A DNA stretch of 64,000 bases from Lingula anatina (lineage: Eukaryota; Brachiopoda; Lingulata; Lingulida; Lingulidae), in assembly GCF_001039355.2 (NCBI RefSeq), contig NW_019775513.1, positions 706,041-770,040 on the forward strand. The letters run 5' to 3'. Position 1 is the stretch's first letter. The number at the start of each line of letters is the position of its first letter. Under the pieces are notes generated by a model. That model did no database searches. It had not been told where the DNA came from and saw only the letters and a program-made list of their open reading frames with translations. Below are positions 48,601 to 59,096 of the stretch, in pieces. The translations under genes were made by a program, and so were the position numbers.

Positions 48601-48788
48601 TTTCGGGGTTTTTTTTAGTAAAAGGTAATTATCATTGTCTTGTACACATGTGAGATGCCATTGGGTCGCGTTTAGGCATTAAACACAAGTTTTGACATTT
48701 TTATGAATTTTATATTTTCAGTTTGGAATTAGACACAGATATTCCGGTTCATGAAGGAAGCGAACGCGTACAAATGTCAAAAATATGA
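42670..48788 (+). CDS. SLC22-type organic cation/carnitine transporter-like protein, tandem copy 1 (565 or 586 aa)
   Basis: A 12-helix major facilitator that moves organic cations, carnitine or anions across the plasma membrane; the substrate cannot be told from sequence. Coding exons: 42670-43164, 44829-44932, 45297-45451, 45821-45989, 46391-46618, 46910-47124, 47557-47665, 48107-48325, and probably 48722-48788. Exon 1 gives helix 1 and the large glycosylated extracellular loop (several NxS/T, Cys). SDRFGRRPV is MFS motif A; GMEFVGPSKR, FLPESARWLLSRG, LGGSIYINF, DKIGRRK and VEMYPTVIR are family signatures. Intron 3 has a GC donor. If exon 8 is read through, a TGA follows Lys at 48329; splicing from the weak donor at 48326 adds a 22-residue acidic tail. 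Paralogue of the next gene, with exons 1-8 equal in length. Confidence 0.93.
43315..44710. mobile_element. 1.4-kb non-autonomous DNA transposon in intron 1 of SLC22 copy 1
   Basis: Begins ggggaaaccggggctagttg and ends with the near complement caactagccccggtctcccc, flanked by TA on both sides. Inside are further inverted motifs: 'gccaacttgccc' and 'gggcaagttggc' at 43499-43532, and 'caacttgccccgag' near 43920. There is a G-run near 44657. No transposase frame. It occupies nearly the whole 1.66-kb intron. TA flanks fit Tc1/mariner-like or related elements (inference). Confidence 0.85.
45155..45227 (+). pseudogene. possible relic of an SLC22 C-terminal exon within intron 2
   Basis: A short frame ends NEETAPINVEK, stop, and directly overlaps an AATAAA (45222-45227). 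Its last residues resemble the end of the neighbouring paralogue's tail (GDHLELAPINA, stop). It sits in the middle of intron 2 of copy 1 on the same strand. It could be left from an unequal exchange among tandem copies, but the match is only a few residues. Confidence 0.25.
46680..46760 (+). mobile_element. tRNA-derived SINE head in intron 5 of SLC22 copy 1
   Basis: tggctaagatg resembles a pol III A box and, about 45 bases on, gggttcgatccc is a perfect B box. The spacing and the 'tctcatgcgg' anticodon-region context resemble tRNA-Met-type SINEs. It is not a functional tRNA gene: the acceptor ends do not pair. Confidence 0.6.
48395..48400 (+). terminator. poly(A) signal downstream of SLC22 copy 1 exon 8
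   Basis: AATAAA 66 bases after the exon-8 TGA. It would serve the short (unspliced exon 8) form; the longer form using exon 9 needs a signal beyond 48788. Confidence 0.4.
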
Positions 48789-49469
48789 GGCAAGGTACCG
48801 GGTAATACCAGTTATTACAACTGTCCAGGATAATTTGTCACCGCTTCAAATGATGGACTTCTTACAGTTGACAGAAGGCAATCCGTTACAGATGCTGGTT
48901 AAATTTCATCACATCCTTGCAAGCTTTGGCATTGAAGGAGACTAATGAAAAAAAAAAAGACTTTTAGTATGTGGTATAGTGTTTAAATTCCAATGATAGT
49001 TTACAAGGGTGGATCCAGGGGAGGTTCCACGCACGGTTTCTGGAAAACAGCCAGAATTTTCCAAGAATCATTCAAATTACCTCCACTTTTTAAAGATAAC
49101 CGCTGCCAAATATATGTAGTTTTTGACCAGGCGTAATATCTGACACGTTTCCAAAAGGCAGTTGCTGCTATCTCAGAATTAAGTAAGGTCTGGCTGGAAT
49201 ATACGTTTAGAAATAAGCATGCTATTTCATACAAAACAGTGAACCATTAAGAATCTTCACAACGTTGGCGTTGTGGTTGCGTCATATTTTAATGTGAATA
49301 TTATTTAAGGAAATAGCTACATGTACATCATTCTCAATACGAAAGAAGAGAACGGTGGAGCTAGGTCCGTTATGCAACATTCATGGATAGTGTCATACAG
49401 AGTATACTTATAACTTAAATTAAACTTATATTTAAACTAGGTGCATTTTGGCGAAGGTAGGTCTACGAC
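48789..49469. other. 3' flank of SLC22 copy 1
   Basis: Probable 3' untranslated region of the long transcript, then AT-rich intergenic DNA. No further feature recognised. Confidence 0.45.
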
Positions 49470-49976
49470 TTTGTACAAATTAGGTAAAAGGATGTACCTT
49501 TATGTGGTGGCGGAGATATTTGCAATATAACTTCAACGTAGATGTAAACAACACATAGTAATACAAACAGTAGGCCCTATAGGGTTAGTAACTTACCAAT
49601 GCACTGAGTAGTAACGTGGGTCCATGCATTTCATCTTAAGTGGTCGTCAATTTAATTGTGGTCGCCACAATCTCATTTTAAACCGACCTTACATTGTTCG
49701 GTACGCATTAGATAGGCGGAGTGAAAACAAGCATCAGTCGAACTGACATAAACAGCCAACGTTAAAGTAATTTAATGTCTTGCAAAGGAGACCGATGTGT
49801 TATGGTGCGCAGAGGCCGACAGTTTAGTCCCTCCATTCCAAGGTGGGTTTATTTTCAGCAATGCCACGTAACCCTATCTTCGACCAGGCTGACGAGCTGG
49901 GCCAGTGATCTCCTCATTCCTCGATCTCTTGTTGTTGCAATATTAAAAACAGGTATTTGTAAATACGAACCCTTAC
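49470..49976. repeat. direct repeat flanking the minisatellite, left copy
   Basis: About 500 bases that recur at 51262-51748 with clear but incomplete identity. Landmarks in order: 'actgagtagtaacgt', 'cgtcaatttaattgtgg', 'gacataaacagcc', 'caggctgacgagctgggcca', 'cctcgatctcttgttgtt', 'aacaggtatttgtaaata'. No conserved reading frame between the copies. Confidence 0.85.
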
Positions 49977-49984
49977 TATGAACG

Positions 49985-51240
49985 GAGTACACGTTTCACA
50001 CCCACGTTTCATCGTTACGTTACGTGGTTCCCACGTAAGTTTGTAACCGTTTTTGAGGTGAAATACACGTTTCACCCCCACGTTACCTATAACGTGGCAG
50101 CAACGTTACTTTGAACGTGGATCCAACGTCAAATTGTGAGAGGTTTGGACGTGAAATACACGTTTCACCCCCCACGTTACCTATAACGTGACAGCAACGT
50201 TACTTTGAACGTGGATCCAACGTCAACTTGTGAGAGGTTTGAACGTGGAATACACGTTTAACCCCCACGTTACCTATAACCTGGCAGCAACGTTACTTTG
50301 AACGTGGATTCTACGTAGACTTTTAAGAGATTTGAACGTGGAATACACCTTTCACCCCCACGTTACCTATAACCTGGCAGCAACGTTACTTTGAACGAGG
50401 ATTCTACGTAGACTTTTAAGAGATTTGAACGTGGAATGCACCTTTCACCCCCCAGTTACTTATAACGTGGCAGCAACGTTACTTTGAACGTGGATCCCAC
50501 GTAAAATTGTAAGAGATCCCATGTAAATTTGTAACTTTTTTCGACGTGGAATACACGTTTCACCCCCACGTTTCCTATAACGTGACAGCAACGTTACTTT
50601 GAACGTGGATCCCATGTAAATTTGTAATTTGTTTTCGACGTGGAATACACGTTTCACCCCCACGTTACCTATAACGTGGCAGCAACGTTACTTTGAACGT
50701 TGATCCCACGTAAACTTGTAAGAGGTTTGAACATGGAATACACGTTTCACCCCCACGTTACTTATAACGTGGCAGCAACGTTACTTTGAACGTGGATCCC
50801 ACATAAAGTGGTAATTGGTTTGAACGTGGAATACACGTTTCACCCCCACGTTACCTATAACGTGGCAACAACGTTACTTTGAACGTGGATCCCACGTAAA
50901 CTTGTAAGAGGTTTGAACATGCAATACACGTTTCACCCCCACGTTACTTATAACGTGACAGCAACGTTACTTTGAACGTGGATCCCACATAAATTTGTAA
51001 TTGGCTTGAACGTGGAATACACGTTTCACCCCCACGTTACCTATAACGTGGAAACAACGTTACTTTGAACGTGGATCCCACGTAAACTTGTAAGAGGTTT
51101 GAACGTTTTGAATGTTTCAACCCCACGTGTAACGTGACAGTAGCGTCAATTGGAACACGTTTCCCACGTAAATCTGTAACCTGTAACGTTGATTTCCCAC
51201 GTCACATATGTACCACATTTCGCCACGACGTAAGGACGTT
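49985..51240. repeat. 93-bp ACGT-rich minisatellite, about 11 monomers
   Basis: The core acgttactttgaacgtgg starts at about 50103, 50197, 50290, 50383, 50476, 50591, 50685, 50778, 50871, 50964 and 51057, a period of 93-94 bases with one 115-base unit. Each monomer carries many acgt palindromes, 'acgtttcacccccacgtta' and 'ctataacgtgg'. In the right half the monomers alternate between two variants (cgtaaacttgtaagagg and cataaa...gtaattgg), which is a 186-bp higher-order repeat. Confidence 0.95.
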
Positions 51241-51261
51241 TTGTGTTTGCTTGGCATCTTA

Positions 51262-51748
51262 ATACAAGTTTGGTACTAGGATATACCTTTGTTCGTTGGC
51301 AGAAATATTTGAAATAGAGTTCAGCGTAGATGTTAACAATAGAAAGTAATTCAAACAGCATAGTTGTTACCACAGTACTGAGTAGTAACGTCGACCTATG
51401 CGTTTCATCTTACCTGATCGTCAATTTAATTGTGGACGCAGCAATCTCAGATCGATCTTACATTGTTCGATATGGGCCTACCCATTAAATAGGCGAAATG
51501 TAAACAAGCATCAATCGAACCGACATAAACAGCCGACATTAAAGTAATTTATTAACGGCATGATTTGCAGAGGAGACCGAGGTGGCAAGGTGCCCAGAGG
51601 CCGACGGTTAAATCTCTGCCTTCCAGGTGGGTTTATTTTCGGCAATACTACGAAACCCTACCCTCCACCAGGCTGACGAGCTGGGCCACTGATCTTCTCA
51701 TTCCTCGATCTCTTGTTGTTAACAGGTATTTGTAAATACTAACCCTTG
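51262..51748. repeat. direct repeat flanking the minisatellite, right copy
   Basis: Second copy of 49470-49976, same orientation, sharing the landmarks listed there. The repeat-satellite-repeat layout could be a duplication around the array or a mobile element with an internal minisatellite. Confidence 0.85.
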
Positions 51749-52910
51749 TTAAAATTGTGAAAGAGTGTACCTTCCCCCCTGTAGTGTTGTTACAAGTAAG
51801 GGGCTGCCGTAGTGAACCGGTATAGGCAACATCAGCTACGTAAACCGCTCGAAGTGAACGGGGCATATAGCTTACTGGTAGCACTGTACGTAGGTCGCCA
51901 GAAAGCTGTTTTTCACTTCACATAAGGAGGAACGTAGTCATACAGGTAGAGAGGATTGCATAAGCGGTTTGACCTATCAGTATAGCTGTAGCAGCCCAAA
52001 TATTTCCACAATCTTATTTGTTAATACAGTGAGTGGGATGGTCAGTGCATTAAGTGGGGGCACGAGGAACATCGGGTCAAATCACTTGGGCTCCATTGTA
52101 AGCTCGAGATCCAGCTTATTTTCCACATTTTTCAACACATCCAGTTCGAGACGGCGTCTCTCTCACAATCATGGTATTCACACAGCAGACCTAACATGGC
52201 AACAGGTGGGGCCACAGGGAATATTGTAGTGTTAACTTGCTCGAAACCACCTGTTAATATCTCGTGCACAGTGTGTCATCACTACCTAGCCCCTTCGGAC
52301 TGCAAGACTAAAGTTTGGAGATTTGATAGGCAGTAGATATATTTTAGTCTTTTGCACTCAGGTTTTGCTGTGGCCCAGTGTAATATAGCGCATAACATCC
52401 ATTGAGTAATTAAGTACCCATTGACCTTTTATATTATGTCGACAAGCGATAAAATTCATCTGTGAGAGCTCAGTGCGTACACAGCTATTTGGCTGCAAGG
52501 GGGCCTTGTCTGGTATAAGGTAGATATTTTTGATAATTTTTAAAAACTTTAATTGTCTTTGCAACTAGAATATGTTTCATTTTAAATTAGCTCGTTTGAT
52601 TCAGATATATTTGTATTCAGGACTCAATTGACTTGTGTGTATATGGTCTTGTGCATTTTTTCTGTTCATTGACCTACTGTGGTAGAAAAATAACCTAAGT
52701 CGTGCAGACCAAATTTGATTTCCTAGCATCTGTATTTTAATATTTTTAAAACAGTAGCTTTGTGTTTTTTTCTCCGTGCCAGAAACCATTACAACCGTTA
52801 CTGGCGTCCAAAGGAAGACGCGTTTCCCTGGCGACAGATAAGGACCAAAATGAAAAAGTGAGAAAAAACAATTTGTCTAGCAGGCTAGCAGACCTAAACC
52901 TTTACAAACA
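51749..52910. other. 5' flank of SLC22 copy 2
   Basis: Must contain the promoter and leader of copy 2. I see no clear core promoter. The start codon at 52911 is in good context (aacaATGa) and follows no obvious acceptor, so the leader may be contiguous. Confidence 0.4.
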
Positions 52911-55900
52911 ATGAACTTCGACGAATTTCTTAAAATTCTAGGCGAGTTTGGTTCGTACCAAAAGCGAAGATATGCCTTGATATGCATAATGGCGTGTTAC
53001 TCCGTATTATCTACATTAGGCATAGTGTTTTACGGCGCCGAACCTGAACACCATTGTAAACTACCTACGTCACAGGTGGAACACGTGACCAAGCTGTATG
53101 GAAACGTCACACGTGACGAGCTCTTAGAGCTGTTTGTACCGTACACGAAGGAAGGAAAACGAAGTGGTTGCGCACTGTATCGCTTTAACCTAGGGTCCAT
53201 GAATTCAACAGTCATCGCATTGCTGAAGAATAGTTCCCTAGGTGGGGATACTGTAGATGAAATTGCATCAACGATGAATTATACGCTTGATAATGACCCA
53301 GATATTATCTGGAATCTTACTCTTGGAGAGAGAACCGACGCCCATCCTTGTCCTGGCCAAAGAGAGTACAGCAAGGATATCTATAAATCCACCGTTGTTT
53401 CTGAGGTAAACTACTTTTCGTATTTACAGTCGCTGTGCTAGTTTTGTTATGATTGTTGAACTTGTTTTGTAGATGAACCCTCATTGACATTAAATCCCAC
53501 ATCAGTCATCAAAATATTATTTAAACATCTACTTGAAAGCAGTTGTTGAGACTATGATATTTTTGTACCGGAATAATTTTCAATAACAGGTAGATTTTTT
53601 TTTGTTTTGTTTTGTGTTGAAAAAATAATTGATTGCATTCCAATTCCAGTTTGACCTTACGTGTGAGAATGCTTGGCAACTCAGCACGTGCAATTCTGTA
53701 TTTTTCGGCGGTAAACTGGTGGCCTTGCTGGTAGCGGGCGTGATGTCGGATCGGTAAGGTAGCTACGTGAATAGTTGACCGCTTTTATTTATTTTTTTTC
53801 TAATTTGAAATCAATTAATTCAAGAATATCAGCAAATTTGATGGTATTTTAATATTAAACTATTAAAATAGTTATTTTAATAAAGCACATACTTTTCACA
53901 GAAAACACGCCTTCAACTGCTCTACAAACGCAAACAGACGTTATCGACAGTCCTGTTTAAGTTGCAGATGGAAGTCAATATCGCTTTAAATGACATAACC
54001 TTTCTACAAATGTTTTTTTTTTTTTCAGGTTCGGACGCCGTCCAGTTTTTCTGGTGAGCGTAATACTTCTAGCAGCCTCTGGGATTTCGCTGGCGTTTGC
54101 CCCAAATATGGCGGTGTTTTCCGTACTTTACGTTATCCAGGGTGCAAGTGACGCCAGCATGTATATGACGCTGTATACCATGGGTAAGTGTTAAAATGGC
54201 GTGGTCTTATACATTCAGCATTGAATTCATGTATTCAAAACGGTTAATGAACAACAATTGACCAACTAATTATTAGTATAAAACGATAAAATGCATATGT
54301 ACACTTACATCGATCCTTTTTATCTTAAGACCAACTAATAACTGCATCTTAAGACCAACTAAAATCATTTGGTTACTACAAATATATCTGTAATTTGCAT
54401 AGAGTGTAATATATTTATATAGATGATAGCGTTACATGACACCGACCAGGTGCTATATTGCCCGTTCTCTTCATGCGTACGAGTTAAACTCTCTAAATTG
54501 CGAGTGCTCAAATTTATTTACCTTGTTTTTTCCTAGAAATATTAAAAACACAAAATTATAATCACGTTGTTAACTGAATTCAGTACCTCCGCTACATGGA
54601 GACCATTCGACCAACATTGGGTAATTTCGTACGTGCGACAGCACACCAAATCCTACGTCGTTGCTAGTTGTAGGCTTTTAAGCTAATTAAAATTGGCATA
54701 GATAGTTTAAGTTCTTACTTTATTTTAACTTCGTTGTCCTTACTGCAAAACATTTATCGTAGGGATGGAATTTGTGGGTCCGAGTAAGAGGAAGATCACC
54801 GGCTTGTTTATGACTGTTTGCTTTGGATTAGGCCACTCGCTTTTAGCAATCGAAGCGTACCTGCTCCCAAACTGGAGACATCTAGCTTTGGTGGCAAGTT
54901 CACCAGGTGTTATTTGCATATTCTTTTGGTTGTAAGTAATCTTTTATTTACGTTTGTGTGATTTTTAGGCTGGGAGCCGATTTAATGAAATGAACACTCT
55001 TTTATAAAAGAATTACTATATAATTATATCAATATATAATTTATAGATTGTATTCATTATAATATTGAAGTCAAAGCAGCTCCGTGTTCATGCACTTGCT
55101 GGTTAAACGACATATGAATTCAGATATGTCCACTAGACAAGTGTTCTCTTTAACCGGTTACTAAATAATGATTGCCGGTTTTTTTTTCGTGAGTTGATTT
55201 ATAATAACTTAATTTATCTGAGTTAAAAACGTTTATTATATCAGATTTATTTCTATGTAACAAATGCTATATGTTCTGTATTTAATTTGTTTTTCGGTGT
55301 GCCTATTGAAATTATGGATACTTAATTTTGCTGTTGGTATAAACTTTATATTTAAAAAACGTGTCCCTTTCTTGTTAGCTTCCTATCAGAGTCCGTGCGC
55401 TGGTTACTAGCACGTGGCAGGCATGAGGAGGCAAAGAAGATCGTTAACAAAGTAGCCGTAGTTAACAAGGTTAAGCTTGAGGAGGCCACATTGGAGCGTC
55501 TTTTCACAGAGGGAGACGAGGAAAAAAAGACATCTACGCACACCCCTATTGACTTGTTGAGAACTTGGAATCGAGCGAAACTAACCATTATTATCATTAT
55601 ATGCTGGTATCATTGCTTTTTAATTTAGTTTTTTTTTTTTTCAGTTTTGTACAAAGTTTATTCACAATAATGTTAAAATGCCCCATGGACCGAAATTGTT
55701 ATGCAGTGCTTGAAATTAAAGCTGTCACACTGCATATTAGCCATCACAGGAAGACATGCGTAGTTCCTTTGTCTTTGTCTGTGACATGTTCGACCTTGTA
55801 TGTTGTATTGTGTCGATTCTTTTGTGAACAATGGCTTGTAGCCCTATGGTATTAATCAAGTATTCCCTATATTATTGGTGTTTTTGCCAGGTTAATAAAC

Positions 55901-57394
55901 GACTTATGCTACTATGGTCTTGCTCTTCACGCCCAGGGGCTTGGTGGCAGCATATACCTGAACTTTGCCTTACTGGGAGCTGCAGACATTCCAGGACATA
56001 TAGTGGGCATGTTCATTTTGGATAAAGTTGGGAGAAGGAAAATTCTGCTAGTGACACTGCTACCCGGGGGAGTTGCCTGTATAGTGTCAGGCTTGCTCAC
56101 CAAAGGTACCCGTCGTCTTTTATGTTTTAGAGTCGACACAGATTCTTTAGAAGTTTTTTTAGTAGCAATTATTACGTGTGCTTATGGAAGACATGATTTG
56201 TTTCTTTATTGCTATTCTAGCAAATGTAATGAGACGACCGAATCCCACAAACATTCTCGTTACGTGCATTAAAACAGATTTTTTAATGAACTTCACTATC
56301 ATTTATCGTAAATTTTATTCGCTGAGTTGTGTCATTTCTACTAAAATAATGTGAAAATGCGAACCTTTTCAGACCTACAGTGGTTGATAATAACGTTGGC
56401 GGTGATAGGGAAGATGTTCATTAGTTTTGCTGGAGACGTGGTACAACTGGTGGCAGCGGAGATATATCCCACTGTAATAAGGTATTTGTAGAGACCACTG
56501 GAAACGTTCTGTCCCATATACGATCGTGTTTATGAGTATTGTTTTATTCTTAACTTTCAGTCACGGAAGGAACCACGTTTCGTGTGTGATTTAAAAAAAA
56601 TAAAGGAACTTAAAAAGATCCTGCTTAGTGGTCCACTTAGCCTTATATATAATCAAAACTTGGACGATGAAATATCCAAAATCAAACCAAATTTATCATT
56701 TATTTGTAATTTAATTAATTTTCATTTATTTATTTTATTTTTATTTATTTATTTATTTATTTATTTATTTTGCATAGACATGTGGGCATTAGTTTCTGTG
56801 CTTCTGTCAGTAGACTGGGTGCCGTTATAGCTCCACAAATCTTAGCCCTGCGGCATATATACAAACCATTGCCATTCATTGTATGGGGCACTTTAACGAT
56901 AGCGACTGCATTGCTGCCCTTTCTACTACCTGAAACCCTTGGGCTGTCACTTCCACAAACTTTAGAGGCGTGGGATGCCAGACTGAATCATGGCAGGTAA
57001 CTGTAGGCTTTATGAGTTTTATATGTTTTTTATAATAAAAAATGACTCTGTCCAAAAATTGAACTTTGATTTGATTTTTTAGTAAACACCCCTCACATTG
57101 TTAACGTTGGTTTTTATTGTAACCATGATGATATACATGTATGCAAGTACTTTGCAACCTTAAATTCACATATCCCATTATCAATTTTCATAACTTGATT
57201 TTAAAAAATTCCGCAAGGCATCAGTGCACTTTCGTATAAAAGGAAGTTTTACTGATATTTTTAGCCTTGATGACGCTGATGACGAAAGTGTTGACCTCCA
57301 GACCAAACAGGAGACGAAAGACCAAAGCGGTGAGGGTTGTTACAGAAGTCACGAAGAAGGAGATCACCTGGAACTCGCCCCTATTAACGCGTGA
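52911..57394 (+). CDS. SLC22-type organic cation/carnitine transporter-like protein, tandem copy 2 (607 aa)
   Basis: Same family and plasma-membrane role as copy 1. Coding exons: 52911-53405, 53650-53753, 54029-54183, 54763-54931, 55379-55606, 55891-56105, 56373-56481, 56778-56996, 57265-57394. Exon 1 begins MNFDEFLKILGEFGSYQKRR and holds the extracellular loop with several N-glycosylation sites (NVT, NST, NSS, NYT, NLT). SDRFGRRPV is motif A; GMEFVGPSKR, SVRWLLARGRHEEA, LGGSIYLNF, DKVGRRK and AEIYPTVIR follow in order. Exon 9 adds a 42-residue acidic cytosolic tail ending LELAPINA. All introns are GT-AG, although the donors after exons 5 (gtatca) and 6 (gtaccc) are weak. The equivalent of copy 1's GC donor is gtaagt here. 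The frame is intact throughout. Confidence 0.95.
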
Positions 57395-57856
57395 CATGCA
57401 GTGTATATCAGAAACAGTCAAGTGTTCACGACAATTACCTCAGTGTTAACGACAATTACCTCAAGGACTGGTGTACAAAAACTGAAGATCCGTTATTTTT
57501 TTTTTGGCCCCTGTTTCACAAAGAAACTTTAGTCCGGTTTCCTGGCTAACATTTTTGTTACCAAGGTTACATGGTCACATGCAGACATTTTACCCTATCA
57601 GGAACAATTTTACAGCTCTCTATATCTCATGGACATCATCTGAGTCAGGGAACTGTGTAAAGTTTTGTATGAAATTCGGTCCTGCTGGGACTTGAGCTGA
57701 GAAGGAAAAGAAAACGTTTTAACTTCTTTTGTTTTGTTTCTGTTTTTTTTAAGACGTTGTCACTTGAGCTTTAAGCAATGCGTGAGTTATTTTGGTACAG
57801 GTACCATTATGGAAGGATAAATGTAATTATTTGACGTTCGTTGACTGTGAACATGA

Positions 57857-57862
57857 AATAAA
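57857..57862 (+). terminator. poly(A) signal of SLC22 copy 2
   Basis: AATAAA 463 bases after the stop codon, the first canonical hexamer downstream, followed by a T/G-rich stretch. Confidence 0.6.
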
Positions 57863-58270
57863 CACCATTACATTTACATGTAAATGTTGTTGATACTCCG
57901 AACCAGTTTCCTGTTGAATATAAAAATATCTTCTCTGTTGATGACACCGCGAGAAAAATTCTTCTCGTGTGCTATTTTATGCAATTATTTTAATAATATT
58001 TGTATAAGATGACTGCCAAACTGATGTGATATTCAACAAAATTGAAGCCTAGTCCACATCAAGCTTGATCTACATTACCCGTCACTGCACTTGGATCTAT
58101 TTTAATGTCTTGATTCACACACTTAATTTTTTTTCTTAATATTGCAAATGAAGATGCCTGTTATTGTTATGATGTTTCTAACCACTTCACGGTGACTATA
58201 AGTTAAATTCTGGTTCGTGCTTAGTTTACTCGAGACACGGGAGAAAAACGAAACGCGTAAAGTCGTCATT

Positions 58271-58489
58271 GGACCATTCAGAATGAGAAGAGCCGAGTGC
58301 TAGCTTGGACACGACCTAAATATGGCGGACCTACATGAAAAGAAAACCGCTTAATCCTATAATGGTCTTTCCACCTCTCACACGCCTCCCCACGTGTCAT
58401 CCCTGCAGGGGCACAGTAATTAAATCTCGACTCAATTCAACCGGTCGAGGGCCTAGCTAGCACTCGGCTTTTCCCATTCTGAATGGTCC
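58271..58489. mobile_element. 219-bp MITE with 36-bp inverted repeats, CATT target duplication
   Basis: Left end ggaccattcagaatgagaag, right end its complement with two or three mismatches, both continuing into gccgagtgctagct / agctagcactcggc. catt flanks the element on both sides. The interior contains 'atatggcggacctacatgaa', a motif shared in altered form with the next MITE. Confidence 0.9.
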
Positions 58490-58890
58490 CATTATGTACA
58501 CGCAGTTCAGTCTCTAGACCTCCAAATTGGTATGCCAGAGCATGTCTAAGCAAATTTGCTCACGTAAATCTGGCAGTGTTAAGATTTAAATTTTTGAAAC
58601 TGAACTAATGACAAAAATATTTGCCGAGCGAGTGGCAAATGTAAAAAGTAAAGGAGATTTTTAACTATCATATGTAGAGCACAGGATTGGACAATTGTTT
58701 TGTCTCGTTTCAGAGCTATCTGACCCACCGTCCCCCCCCCCCCCTCCCAATTACACACGGCCTTGATTTCTTGATTTTACCTTGTTGTGCATAAAGATTG
58801 ACAGACATCGGTAAAATCCCAATCAAAATGCGCCATGTTTTTAATTACAAAATTGGCAGCAGTATGGGTTAGGGTAGGAGGTTAAACTAT

Positions 58891-59096
58891 GGGCGCATTC
58901 AGAGCAAGTCGATTCGCGGACTTACAGATCCGCGAATCTAACATGGCCGACCCACTTGAAAACTTGCTGCATTATCCCCTAATAGACAGTGAATAGATTA
59001 CCCGCAGGAAATACGCGGTAAGCTTTCAAGTGGGTCGGCCATATTTGATCCGCGCATCTGTTTGTCTGCGGATCAACACTATTGTGAATGTGGCCC
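58891..59096. mobile_element. 206-bp MITE, related core to the 58271 element
   Basis: Left end gggcgcattcagagcaag pairs loosely with right end 'attgtgaatgtggccc'. The arms pair strongly through 'atggccgacccacttgaaa' and 'tttcaagtgggtcggccat', and through inner gatccgcg motifs. No target duplication is obvious. Confidence 0.8.

Noticed and set aside
49775-49981. 68-codon frame in the left direct repeat
   Set aside because: The right-hand copy of the repeat (51262-51748) does not keep the frame, so there is no sign of coding constraint.
50460-50663. - strand frame with an internally repeated peptide
   Set aside because: It is only the translation of two minisatellite monomers and is broken in the other monomers.
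49985-51240. Regularly spaced repeats suggestive of a CRISPR array
   Set aside because: Monomers are contiguous 93-bp units without unique spacers, and the window is animal DNA with spliced genes.
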